Notes under the pieces: model-generated
What the model was told of the DNA's origin: nothing
The model's input: the letters and a program-made list of their open reading frames with translations, nothing else
The model's database searches: none
Made by a program: the position numbers and the translations under genes
Source: Bacillota bacterium
GTDB lineage: Bacteria; Bacillota; Clostridia; Clostridiales; Clostridiaceae
Assembly: GCA_023435985.1 (NCBI GenBank)
Contig: JAEZKY010000103.1
Location: 1-46,686 of the forward strand
Direction of reading: 5' to 3'
Length of the DNA stretch: 46,686 nt
Shown: one piece after another, positions 16,707 to 24,001 of the stretch
How the letters are laid out: each line of letters starts with the position of its first letter
Position numbering within the stretch: the stretch's first letter is position 1

Positions 16707-18395
16707 ATGATAGAAATTACTCATAACACTTTATGTGAAGCTTTCTTGAAAGTTCACAACACCAAAATGTACACATTTATTGAAGATGCTAATGTAGAAA
16801 TTAACATTTTACCAGAAGATTTTAAAGCAAAAGTAATGAAAATTTTACACTATATGCAGGAAAGAGGTGTTAAGCCAGGTGATGAAGTAATTTTTCAAAT
16901 TAAAAGCAATATAGATTTTGCATATATTTTTTGGGCATGTCTTTTGGGGAGATTTGTGGCAGTTCCTTATAATTATCTTGAAACAGAAAGGGATAAGTCA
17001 AAATTAATTAAAATATGGAGTAGTTTGAAAAGACCATTTTTAGCAACAGATAGAACAAGCTATGAAAAGTACAAAGAATATATATATAAGAATAATTTAA
17101 TTAATGATTTTAATAATATTACAGAAAAAACAATAATAACTGAGGAAATGGATCAATCAGACGAAAATGCTGAAATAGTTTTTCCAGTTGAATCAGATAT
17201 TGCGTATGTACAGTTCTCATCGGGTTCAACTAGCGATCCAAAGGGAATTATTTTAACACACAAAAATATTATTTCAAGCGTGAGAGGAATAATAAAAAGT
17301 CTGGATATATCTAGAGAAGACATTTTTTTAAGTTGGCTTCCGTTCACTCATAATTTTGGACTTATAGGTAATTTTATAGTTCCACTTATATCTGGACTTG
17401 AATATTACATCATGCCAACCAATTTATTTGTTGCTAATCCATTGTTTTGGTTAAAAAAACTTAATGAACATAAAGTAACAATATCTGCAGCACCTAACTT
17501 TGCTCTTAAGCATGTATGTAAATACTTAAATATTCAAAAAGATATTGATATTGATTTATCGCCATTAAGAGTATTACTTAATGGTGCTGAACCGGTTTCA
17601 GCAAAAGTTTGTTATGAGTTTATTAATAAAGTAGCAATATATGGAATGAAAGATACAGTTATAAGACCTTCATATGGAATGACTGAAGCAACTTATGGAA
17701 TAACAACCCCAAGAATTCCAAAGAAAATCAAGGAAGTTAATATTATTAGAAATAAGATAAATATAGGAGAGAAGATAATTGAAGGTAAAATTGAAAATGA
17801 TGATGTTGTAAGTTTTGTTGAAGTAGGATCAAGTATAGATTGTGAAATAAAAATTGTTGATAATGATGGAAAAGAAGTAGATGATGAAGTAGTTGGAATC
17901 ATCTTAGTTAGAGGAGATAATGTTGCTACTGAATATTATTGCAATGCTGAAATTAGAAAGATAACAGATGAAGATGGTTGGCTTAATACAGGGGATGTAG
18001 GTTTCTTGAGAAATGGTAATCTTATAATTACTGGTAGAGCCAAGGATATTATATTTGTAAAAGGAGCAAATTATTATTCTCATGATATTGAAAATATTTG
18101 TGAACAGGTTAATGATGGAGATTTTGGAAAAGTTGCAGTATGTGGTATATATAGCCATAAAGTAAAGGAAGATCAAGTTTTCTGTTTTGTAGAATATACT
18201 GGTAATTCAACAAAATTTGATAAAATCTCATTAAAGCTTAAGCAATATATAATAAAAAAAATAGGTATAGGAATTGCTGGTGTTATTCCTATTAAACAAA
18301 TTCCTGTTACTATAAGTGGTAAGATTCAAAGAAATATGTTACTGAAACAATTTGAAAAAATGGATTTATATGGAAAAAATAGAAATATAACCTAA
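16707..18395 (+). CDS. Fatty acyl-AMP ligase (FAAL-like), acyl-ACP loading enzyme
   Basis: This 562-residue member of the adenylate-forming superfamily has the phosphate-binding motif QFSSGSTSDPKG at residues 169-180. It also has the NGAEPV motif typical of fatty acyl-AMP ligases, RPSYGMTEATYG, the NTGDVGFLRNGNLIITGRAKD hinge region, and the catalytic lysine near residue 539 in ISGKIQRN. FAALs activate a fatty acid with ATP and pass it to the phosphopantetheine arm of a carrier protein rather than to CoA. A dedicated ACP and its activating transferase are encoded just downstream. It is first in a five-gene operon. CoA ligase activity is possible, but the context favours ACP loading. Confidence 0.9.
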   Translation: MIEITHNTLCEAFLKVHNTKMYTFIEDANVEINILPEDFKAKVMKILHYMQERGVKPGDEVIFQIKSNIDFAYIFWACLLGRFVAVPYNYLETERDKSKLIKIWSSLKRPFLATDRTSYEKYKEYIYKNNLINDFNNITEKTIITEEMDQSDENAEIVFPVESDIAYVQFSSGSTSDPKGIILTHKNIISSVRGIIKSLDISREDIFLSWLPFTHNFGLIGNFIVPLISGLEYYIMPTNLFVANPLFWLKKLNEHKVTISAAPNFALKHVCKYLNIQKDIDIDLSPLRVLLNGAEPVSAKVCYEFINKVAIYGMKDTVIRPSYGMTEATYGITTPRIPKKIKEVNIIRNKINIGEKIIEGKIENDDVVSFVEVGSSIDCEIKIVDNDGKEVDDEVVGIILVRGDNVATEYYCNAEIRKITDEDGWLNTGDVGFLRNGNLIITGRAKDIIFVKGANYYSHDIENICEQVNDGDFGKVAVCGIYSHKVKEDQVFCFVEYTGNSTKFDKISLKLKQYIIKKIGIGIAGVIPIKQIPVTISGKIQRNMLLKQFEKMDLYGKNRNIT

Positions 18396-18400
18396 TTTAT

Positions 18401-19159
18401 ATGTTTAAGAAAGATGTTAAAATCATGATTAGAGATGAATATACTAATGAAATAAGATTTAGTTATGGGAGTAGTATAGTTAAAGCAAGTTTATGCATTT
18501 GTAAGTTCTCGGATGATTTAATGGAGAAGTATATGGAAAAGTGTATTCATCCACTTGAAATGGAAACTTATACTTCATTAAAAAATGAAAAAATAAAAAA
18601 TTATATTCTAGGGATGTATACAGCCAAAAAGGCTGTTTCTGAACTCATTCATCAAAGAGATCTTAAAGAAATAATAATTGGCAAAGGGATTTTTAATCAA
18701 CCAATTCTTATGTTACCTTTAAATCATAATATTCACGTTTCGATAACTCATTGTTTAGAATATGGTATTGCAATTGCAATTCCACAAGGATACCCAATCG
18801 GTATTGATTTAGAAAGTGTGAATGATAGATCTAATAGAGTTTCAGAAAGTCAACTAACTAAGCACGAAAAAGAAATTTTAAATTCACATAATCTATATTC
18901 TGTTTTACTTTGGACAATAAAAGAAAGTTTATCAAAAGTATTACTGACTGGTATATCTACTCCATTTCAAATTTATGAAATAGATAAGTTGATTTTAAGT
19001 TCCAAGTTTATAGTAAGCTATTTTAAAAATTTTTTGCAATATAAAGCAATATCAATAAGCTTGGATAAATATATTTTTTCAGTAGTGTATCCAAAAAAAT
19101 TTAAGATTGAGTTTGACAGTGAAAGTTTAAAAAACACCTTTAATAATAATAATATGTAA
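18401..19159 (+). CDS. 4'-phosphopantetheinyl transferase (Sfp-type)
   Basis: This 252-residue protein has the signature of Sfp-type transferases: HVSITHCLEYGIAIA, then GIDLES (metal-binding Asp and Glu), then WTIKESLSK (the WxxKEAxxK motif). It would attach the phosphopantetheine arm of CoA to the carrier protein encoded next, making it active. It starts 5 bases after the ligase stop with only a poor ribosome site, so translation is probably coupled. An alternative in-frame ATG lies at 18425. A private transferase next to an ACP is typical of specialised metabolite loci rather than of housekeeping fatty acid synthesis. Confidence 0.9.
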   Translation: MFKKDVKIMIRDEYTNEIRFSYGSSIVKASLCICKFSDDLMEKYMEKCIHPLEMETYTSLKNEKIKNYILGMYTAKKAVSELIHQRDLKEIIIGKGIFNQPILMLPLNHNIHVSITHCLEYGIAIAIPQGYPIGIDLESVNDRSNRVSESQLTKHEKEILNSHNLYSVLLWTIKESLSKVLLTGISTPFQIYEIDKLILSSKFIVSYFKNFLQYKAISISLDKYIFSVVYPKKFKIEFDSESLKNTFNNNNM

Positions 19160-19213
19160 AAATAGCAAAACAATAATATTAAAATAAAAATTAAAATTTA
19201 GGAGGAGAAAGAA

Positions 19214-19510
19214 ATGAATTATACTCAAAAATATAATGGTGAAGAAATATTAAGCATGTTAAATGAAATTTTTAAGGAAGTGGTTCCTGAAAAGGTAACT
19301 AAAGATATTACCTTGGAGACATTAATAACCGAAGATTTAGCACTTGATTCAGTAGAGATAATGGATATATTACTAAAAATCAGACAGAAACTTACAAGTG
19401 ATGGAAGTACTATTGACATGGACAAGTTGTTAAATTTTTTAGTTATAGCAGGAGAAGGACAAGCAATTAGTGTTCAGTCTTTATGTAATTTGGTAGATGA
19501 ATTAGTATAA
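19214..19510 (+). CDS. Dedicated acyl carrier protein
   Basis: This 98-residue protein fits an acyl carrier protein: an N-terminal helix, then the conserved DLALDSVEIMDILLKI with Ser46 as the attachment point of phosphopantetheine, then the third and fourth helices. It has a longer loop after helix II (TSDGSTIDMDKLLNFLVIAGEG) than housekeeping AcpP. It is encoded with a strong AGGAGGAG ribosome site, between a phosphopantetheinyl transferase and a radical SAM gene. It would carry the chain loaded by the upstream ligase and present it to the other enzymes. It is probably distinct from the main ACP of fatty acid synthesis. Confidence 0.93.
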   Translation: MNYTQKYNGEEILSMLNEIFKEVVPEKVTKDITLETLITEDLALDSVEIMDILLKIRQKLTSDGSTIDMDKLLNFLVIAGEGQAISVQSLCNLVDELV

Positions 19511-19547
19511 TACATTTTGTTAATACAGAATTTTAGGAGGGGAAAGA

Positions 19548-20528
19548 ATGGAAGATAATAAAAAAATAAATTGGGGAATTTCAAGTGATTTACAAGCAGA
19601 TATTAGATATGAGCCTAACGCATGCAAAGGATATGTAATGGATCTATCTCTTGGCTGCCCGCATCGATGTATATACTGTTTGTTTTCGCAATTAGAAATT
19701 AGAGTCTATAAATTGCAGAATCCAGATTATAAGGAGGGAGTGTTACCTCTTAAGTTAGATAAGTTTCTTAAAAGGACAGTTTTTCCACCAGCTATATATA
19801 TGTGCTATTCATCAGACCCTCTTGGGGATGATAAAATTAAAAATTCTACAATAACAGTATTAAAAAAGTTATTTGAACATAATGTAAATATACTGTTTAT
19901 ATCAAAAGGTATATTTGACGATTCTATAATTGATGTAATTAAATTAAGACCTGATTTAATGAATGTTCAAGTTGATATATCTAATTGTAATGATAAAAGA
20001 AATGAATTTTTTGAACCTGGAGCACCATCATATAAGGAAAGGCTTAAGAATATTGAAAAATTATCGAAAATTGATAATTTGGCATCTCTTGTTGTAAGAA
20101 TGGATCCATTGTTACCAGATATTGATGATACACCAGAAAATATAAAGAAAATTTTAGGGGATATAAAACGTTTTGGTGTAAAAGAAGTGGTTACAGGTTA
20201 TATTGTTTTAACTCCAAATATGAAAAGAGCATGGGAAAGAAATGATTTCACAAGAATTGCGACTAAGGCTTTAACTGAAAAGACACCTACGATTTCAAAT
20301 CAAGAGCTTTTTTCCATACCATTTGATGAAAAAATGAAAAGGCTGAATGCTATACGAGAAATATGTATTAGTATGGGGATGAATTTATCAGTATGTGGAT
20401 GTAAGGATGAAAGATTTAAGGAAACAGATCTTGAATGGGTATGCCATCCATTTAATAGAGAAAGAAGAGAAGAATTAAAAAAGAATGCTCCTCCAGGAAT
20501 AATTATAGAAACTGAGCATTTAGCTTAA
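19548..20528 (+). CDS. Radical SAM enzyme (SPL-like) of the acyl-carrier locus
   Basis: This 326-residue protein has the radical SAM cluster motif CPHRCIYC (Cys37, Cys41, Cys44), which binds a 4Fe-4S cluster and S-adenosylmethionine. MCYSSDPLG and the general layout resemble spore photoproduct lyase-like proteins, but the reaction is not known. A Cys pair near the C terminus (VCGCKD) and VCHPF could bind a second cluster or shape the site. There is no B12-binding, TRAM or SPASM-type domain visible. It lies between the ACP and thioesterase genes with gaps of 37 and 36 bases. The likely substrate is an acyl chain on the carrier protein. Confidence 0.88.
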   Translation: MEDNKKINWGISSDLQADIRYEPNACKGYVMDLSLGCPHRCIYCLFSQLEIRVYKLQNPDYKEGVLPLKLDKFLKRTVFPPAIYMCYSSDPLGDDKIKNSTITVLKKLFEHNVNILFISKGIFDDSIIDVIKLRPDLMNVQVDISNCNDKRNEFFEPGAPSYKERLKNIEKLSKIDNLASLVVRMDPLLPDIDDTPENIKKILGDIKRFGVKEVVTGYIVLTPNMKRAWERNDFTRIATKALTEKTPTISNQELFSIPFDEKMKRLNAIREICISMGMNLSVCGCKDERFKETDLEWVCHPFNRERREELKKNAPPGIIIETEHLA

Positions 20529-20564
20529 AATGCTTTTTATTTAAATTATACATGGAGGAAAGTA

Positions 20565-21326
20565 ATGGATAATTTATTAACAGTTAAGGAATATGAAATA
20601 CATTATTATGAAGTAGGTTTTAATAAGGAGGCTAATATTACAACTATTATAAATTTATTTCAAGATGTATTTGTATTCCAATTGGAAAATATTGGAATGG
20701 GGCTTGGATATTTAGATGATCACTCTATAACTTGGATGGTATTAAAATGGGATATACAAATATTTAAAAAGCCTATTTACGGAGAAAAAATTAAAATTAA
20801 AATGTATCCTATTTCATTAAAGAAATTCTATATGTATATACGATATCAAGTATTGAATGAGAATGGAGAAATACTTGCAGAAGCTGTTTCCTCGTGGATG
20901 TTAATTGATACAATGAAAGGAAAACCTCAAAAAATAACTGAGGAATTATATAGTTTATATGGCTTAACTTTAGATGATAATGTGCCTATTCCAATAGATA
21001 AGATTAATTTAACAGGAGAATTAGAGTTAAAAAAAACATATAATGTAGGATATAGTGATATTGATACTAATGGACATGCGAATAATTCAAAATATATATC
21101 TTGGGCTTTGAATGCGATTCCTGAAAATATAATAAAAGATTATAAATTAACCAGAATAAAAATTGATTATAAAAAAGGAATTAGCTCTAATAAAATAATA
21201 TTTTCAGCAATCAAAATAATTAAAGATGAAAAAGAAGAAATTATTAGATGCTTACACAAGATATATACTAAAGACAACGTTACACTAACAGTACTAGAAA
21301 GTATATGGGAAACAAATACTTATTAA
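20565..21326 (+). CDS. Acyl-ACP thioesterase
   Basis: This 253-residue protein matches the acyl-ACP thioesterase family, made of two hotdog folds. The N-terminal half has WDIQIFKKPIYGEKIKIKMYP. The second half has the catalytic stretch YSDIDTNGHANNSKYISW (residues 163-180), which holds the Asp, Asn and His expected at the active site. It would free the finished acid from the carrier protein. It is the last gene of the operon, preceded by TGGAGG. Similar free-standing thioesterases occur in clostridia, but linkage to a private ACP and ligase suggests product release for this pathway. Downstream lies a transposase relic. Confidence 0.92.
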   Translation: MDNLLTVKEYEIHYYEVGFNKEANITTIINLFQDVFVFQLENIGMGLGYLDDHSITWMVLKWDIQIFKKPIYGEKIKIKMYPISLKKFYMYIRYQVLNENGEILAEAVSSWMLIDTMKGKPQKITEELYSLYGLTLDDNVPIPIDKINLTGELELKKTYNVGYSDIDTNGHANNSKYISWALNAIPENIIKDYKLTRIKIDYKKGISSNKIIFSAIKIIKDEKEEIIRCLHKIYTKDNVTLTVLESIWETNTY

Positions 21327-21373
21327 TAAAGAAAAGTTCAAAATAGTCTGTGTGAACTCCATGAAGATGATAT

Positions 21374-21600
21374 AATAAATTATCAAATGAAGGGAGCACA
21401 GACTATATCTTTATTTAGAGATGAATTAGTAAAATTAATTTTAAATAATTCTGATATAAAAACATCTAAAGATACTTTATCTTGCAATTATTGATATTAC
21501 AAAGAGATGGACTCAAGGAATCAAAGAATGGGCTCAAATTTTAGCTAAACTCGCAATCTTGTTCGAATGTTGCCTCAACGAAGCTTTATTTCAAAAATAG
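21374..21600 (+). pseudogene. IS256-type transposase relic with large internal deletion
   Basis: An open frame from ATG 21387 to a TGA near 21493 encodes a short N-terminal piece containing SLFRDELVKLILNNSDIKTS. In another frame 21484-21600 encodes ITKRWTQGIKEWAQILAKLA followed by ILFE and a short tail. KRWT-x-x-I-x-x-W-x-x-I-L-x-x-LAI-x-FE is the usual end of IS256-family transposases. Some 300 or more central residues are absent. Short inverted stretches flank the start (ATAGTCTGTG at 21346 and CACAGACTAT at 21396). It marks an old insertion at the end of the biosynthetic operon. Confidence 0.55.
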
Positions 21601-21755
21601 ATCAATAATATATATATATAATGAAATATTATTCAATAATTATAAAATAAAGGTTGGAGGTATTCTACATCCAACCTTATCAAATAAACATATTATTTTT
21701 TGAGGTTTACAGAAAAGTCTTGACAGACTTTTTTGTTTTTTAGGTGAAAAAATTT
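21601..21755. other. Intergenic hairpins between transposase relic and merR
   Basis: An AT-dinucleotide run at 21606-21620 is followed by a 9-base-stem hairpin (AAGGTTGGA at 21650-21658, TCCAACCTT at 21670-21678) without a T-run, then by the terminator listed separately. No gene is seen. Confidence 0.6.
21714..21741. terminator. Terminator near the end of merR
   Basis: AAAGTCT-TGAC-AGACTTT followed by a T-rich run on the plus strand, with A-rich flank that gives four T on the minus strand. It could serve both merR and any readthrough from the biosynthetic operon. Confidence 0.6.
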
Positions 21756-22148
21756 TTACTTAGCTGCTCTTTGAATGACTTGTCTGTATTTTTTGTAAAC
21801 AGAATCATAATGATCAATTTTACAGTTAATTTTATCAAGATTTTTCTGTAATTCAGCCATTTGATTTAAGACGTCTTCTCTATGTTTTAGAAATATCTCT
21901 CTACGAATTTCAACAGTACTATTACCTTGGATACATAATTGAATATAGTCTTTAATTTTCTTTAATGGCATTCCTGTATTTTTTAGACAGCAAATAAGTT
22001 CTAACATTTCTAAGTCTTCTTCTTTAAAATTTCTGTTACCTGAATCACTACGTTCTACAAAAGGTAATAAGCCTTCTTTTTCATAATATCTAAGTGTGTG
22101 TGGTGTTAGATGAGTTCTTTCAGAAACCTCAGCAATACTGTATCCCAT
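21756..22148 (-). CDS. MerR-family transcriptional regulator
   Basis: This 130-residue protein has an N-terminal winged helix typical of MerR proteins: YSIAEVSERTHLTPHTLRYYEKEGLLPF, then RNFKEEDLEMLELICCLKNTGMPLKKIKDY. A long dimerisation helix follows (about residues 80-118). There are no conserved C-terminal cysteines for metal binding, so it fits the AdhR/YraB or redox/aldehyde type better than the metal type. A perfect 16-base palindrome lies about 38 bases upstream of its start. It is near the acyl-carrier operon but separated from it by a transposase relic, so a link to that operon is uncertain. Confidence 0.92.
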   Translation of the reverse strand: MGYSIAEVSERTHLTPHTLRYYEKEGLLPFVERSDSGNRNFKEEDLEMLELICCLKNTGMPLKKIKDYIQLCIQGNSTVEIRREIFLKHREDVLNQMAELQKNLDKINCKIDHYDSVYKKYRQVIQRAAK

Positions 22149-22185
22149 GATTTATATTCCTTTCTTTCATTTTTTATTCTATATG

Positions 22186-22201
22186 TTAGAGTATACTCTA
22201 A
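22186..22201. promoter_or_regulatory. MerR operator
   Basis: TTAGAGTATACTCTAA is a perfect 16-base palindrome in the promoter region of merR. MerR-family operators of this AGAGT-ACTCT form usually lie in a long promoter spacer, so the regulator probably controls itself. Confidence 0.7.
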
Positions 22202-22277
22202 TAACTGCAGATTGTAAATTCAAGTTGAAGATTATGTAAAAAGCAATTTTATGTTAACTTCAGAAGAATAAGGTATA

Positions 22278-22438
22278 AGGCACAATCCAATAAATAACAA
22301 GTCCATTTGCCAGCCTATTTTCCATCATCCTACGGCAGCAAATTGACCTAATAGGCCCACTATGAGGGCAATTTGCTTTCTTGCCTGATGAAAAATATCC
22401 ATGTCAACTTTGGACTTTTTATTTATTTTCATGTGCCT
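22278..22438. repeat. 161-base inverted-repeat (MITE-like) element
   Basis: The ends AGGCACA and TGTGCCT are exact inverted copies. Inside them further arms pair: ATAAATAACAAGTCCA near 22289 with the complement around 22411-22427, TTTTCCATCA with TGATGAAAAA, and GCAAATTG with CAATTTGC, closing on a short apical loop. RNA from either strand would fold into one long interrupted hairpin. It encodes no protein. A related arm occurs alone at 46178-46226. Confidence 0.75.
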
Positions 22439-22529
22439 AAAACTAATTAAACGTATTTTAGTAAAAATAATAAGGAGCATAAGTATAAAATGAGATGAAA
22501 TGTATAACCTAATAAATGAGGTGATGCAA

Positions 22530-22676
22530 ATGGATAATAACAAAAATAGAATGAAAGATAGACCTAAATCCAATGCAGAAAGAAGAAAAATAGATCCAAA
22601 AGGCAATTCTGATCTTGGAATTATTGATGGTAAAAAAATAGGTGCACCTCCACATAAGGAAAAAGATCACCTATAA
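22530..22676 (+). CDS. Very small basic protein, unknown function
   Basis: A 48-residue open frame has a good ribosome site (GAGGTGAT, eight bases upstream) and is directly followed by a strong terminator, which supports a real gene. The product is hydrophilic and rich in Lys, Asp and Asn (MDNNKNRMKDRPKSNAERRK, later GIIDGKKIGAPPHKEKDHL). It has no Cys, no membrane segment and no signal. The short size and composition recall small spore or stress-related proteins of clostridia, but no family is recognised. A second protein of the same style is encoded at 23471. Confidence 0.65.
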   Translation: MDNNKNRMKDRPKSNAERRKIDPKGNSDLGIIDGKKIGAPPHKEKDHL

Positions 22677-22685
22677 AAATAGAAG

Positions 22686-22720
22686 AGGATATATCAAAAG
22701 AATATTTGATATGTCCTTTT
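22686..22720 (+). terminator. Terminator of the 48-residue protein gene
   Basis: GGATATATCAAA and TTTGATATGTCC pair (one G-T) around a short loop and end in TTTT, ten bases after the stop codon. Confidence 0.85.
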
Positions 22721-22888
22721 AATATATATTTAAATTTAATATTTTTAATATTAATAATTAAAATTAATGATTTTATTATTTAAATTCGCTATGATAAATT
22801 AATGAGTGTATAAATATTGTGCAATATACTGATTATATGTAAATCTATTTATGATAAAATGAAATATATGCTAAATTGGGAGGTTAAG

Positions 22889-23320
22889 ATGGAATTAGAG
22901 TTAAATGTATATGAATTAGGTAAAGTTTTAAAAAAGTTAGAAGAAAGATATAAATTAACTGTACTGATTAAACTTAATTTAAGTGGTGGATGGATGACAA
23001 TTACTGGTGAAACAAGCATATTAAAAGTTCCTGGTGATATAAAAGCTGGTTGCGGAGGAAAAGATAATATTATAGATATAAATATTAAAAACGAACTCAA
23101 TGAAAATGGAACAACTGCAAAAATCACTGGAAGTAAAGATAATAAATTTAATGTGAATATATCAAGTACAAGATACAAAGAACTTCGTTCTAATAATTTA
23201 ACTATTAATCAAATAAAGATAAATGAAAATGAGAGTAAATTAAAAATTGATGAAGATATTATTTTTACAATAAAAGCTCCAATAGATGAAATAAAAAAAA
23301 TCATAGGGATTAAATTTTAG
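22889..23320 (+). CDS. Protein of unknown function
   Basis: The ATG at 22889 is chosen because GGGAGG lies eight bases upstream; a longer in-frame start at TTG 22817 has no such site. This gives 143 residues. The sequence alternates short hydrophobic strands and polar turns (VLIKLNLSGGWMTITGETSILKVPGDIKAGCGG), which suggests a mostly beta structure. The C terminus IFTIKAPIDEIKKIIGIKF is amphipathic. There is no signal peptide or membrane segment. No family is recognised and no neighbour gives a clear role. Confidence 0.75.
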   Translation: MELELNVYELGKVLKKLEERYKLTVLIKLNLSGGWMTITGETSILKVPGDIKAGCGGKDNIIDINIKNELNENGTTAKITGSKDNKFNVNISSTRYKELRSNNLTINQIKINENESKLKIDEDIIFTIKAPIDEIKKIIGIKF

Positions 23321-23470
23321 AAGAGTATTATTTCGTATAAAATAATATTAAGAGTACATACTATTATTTAGATAGCTGATAAAGTCTACATAAAGAAGTT
23401 ATAAATATAGTTATTTATAGACAACATATAAGTTTATATTAAGATTTATAGGAATAGGAGTGTGGTATAA

Positions 23471-23608
23471 ATGGATAATGGTATGAAAAGAAAACATACA
23501 AACAAACATAAAACATTAAATCATAATCCACAAGATGAAAGTGTAAAGGCGGTTTTTGGGGAACCTAAAGCTAAAGATTCTGAATTTATTCCAAAAACTT
23601 TTGATTAA
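23471..23608 (+). CDS. Very small basic protein, unknown function
   Basis: This 45-residue frame follows an AGGAGTG ribosome site and ends 50 bases before a strong terminator. The product begins MDNGMKRKHTNKHKTLNHNP and ends with FGEPKAKDSEFIPKTFD. It is hydrophilic, rich in Lys, His and Asn, and lacks cysteine and membrane segments. It shares its MDN start, length and style with the 48-residue protein at 22530, but the two are not clearly homologous. Confidence 0.6.
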   Translation: MDNGMKRKHTNKHKTLNHNPQDESVKAVFGEPKAKDSEFIPKTFD

Positions 23609-24001
23609 AGTGATAGTGATGTAAGTAAGCTTCTTATTAATAAAATCATTTTTTGTATAGTCCTATGCAATATGCATAGGACTTTTTGCGCTTGAAAAAC
23701 TGCTTATATGACATTTTAAGGTAATAAATAAAAAAGTAATAATTGGTTTTATTTTATTAATCATCTACTTAGTACATAGATTATACGACAAAAAATTAAC
23801 ATTTGCATGTAATGTTTGAAATAAAATTATAATATAAACAAAGTACTTAATGAAGCAAATACTGTAGATGAAAGAATATTCTATAATCGCTATGTTTATT
23901 CATATATGTTTGATGCAATAAAAAGGAAGTATTTAAAAAAAGTAGTCATAATGACTCCGATTAAATGAATATATTTTAGGTATAAAGGAGGAGGAGTGTT
24001 T
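23609..24001. other. Region upstream of prkA
   Basis: After the terminator at 23659-23687 nothing intact is visible. An open frame without a good start (23840-23968) ends in FDAIKRKYLKKVVIMTPIK and may be a gene fragment or chance. The last bases hold the GGAGGAGG ribosome site of prkA. I could not identify a convincing promoter. Confidence 0.5.
23659..23687 (+). terminator. Terminator of the 45-residue protein gene
   Basis: A perfect 11-base stem (AGTCCTATGCA / TGCATAGGACT) with a 3-base loop is followed by a short T-run. Confidence 0.85.

Noticed and set aside
16707..21326. Reading the operon as a polyketide or peptide synthetase cluster
   Set aside because: There is no ketosynthase module, acyltransferase, condensation or multi-domain enzyme; only free-standing single-domain proteins.
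22325..22606. Minus-strand open frame of 93 codons
   Set aside because: It lies across the inverted-repeat element and antisense to the 48-residue gene, and has no ribosome site.
22530..23608. Idea that the two tiny proteins are peptide substrates of the radical SAM enzyme at 19548
   Set aside because: They have no cysteine, no leader-core pattern and are separated from the operon by a transposase relic and a MerR gene.
23870..23910. Sporulation sigma-E promoter before prkA (GAATATT and CATATATG)
   Set aside because: The spacing between the two elements is 20 bases, too long for this sigma factor.
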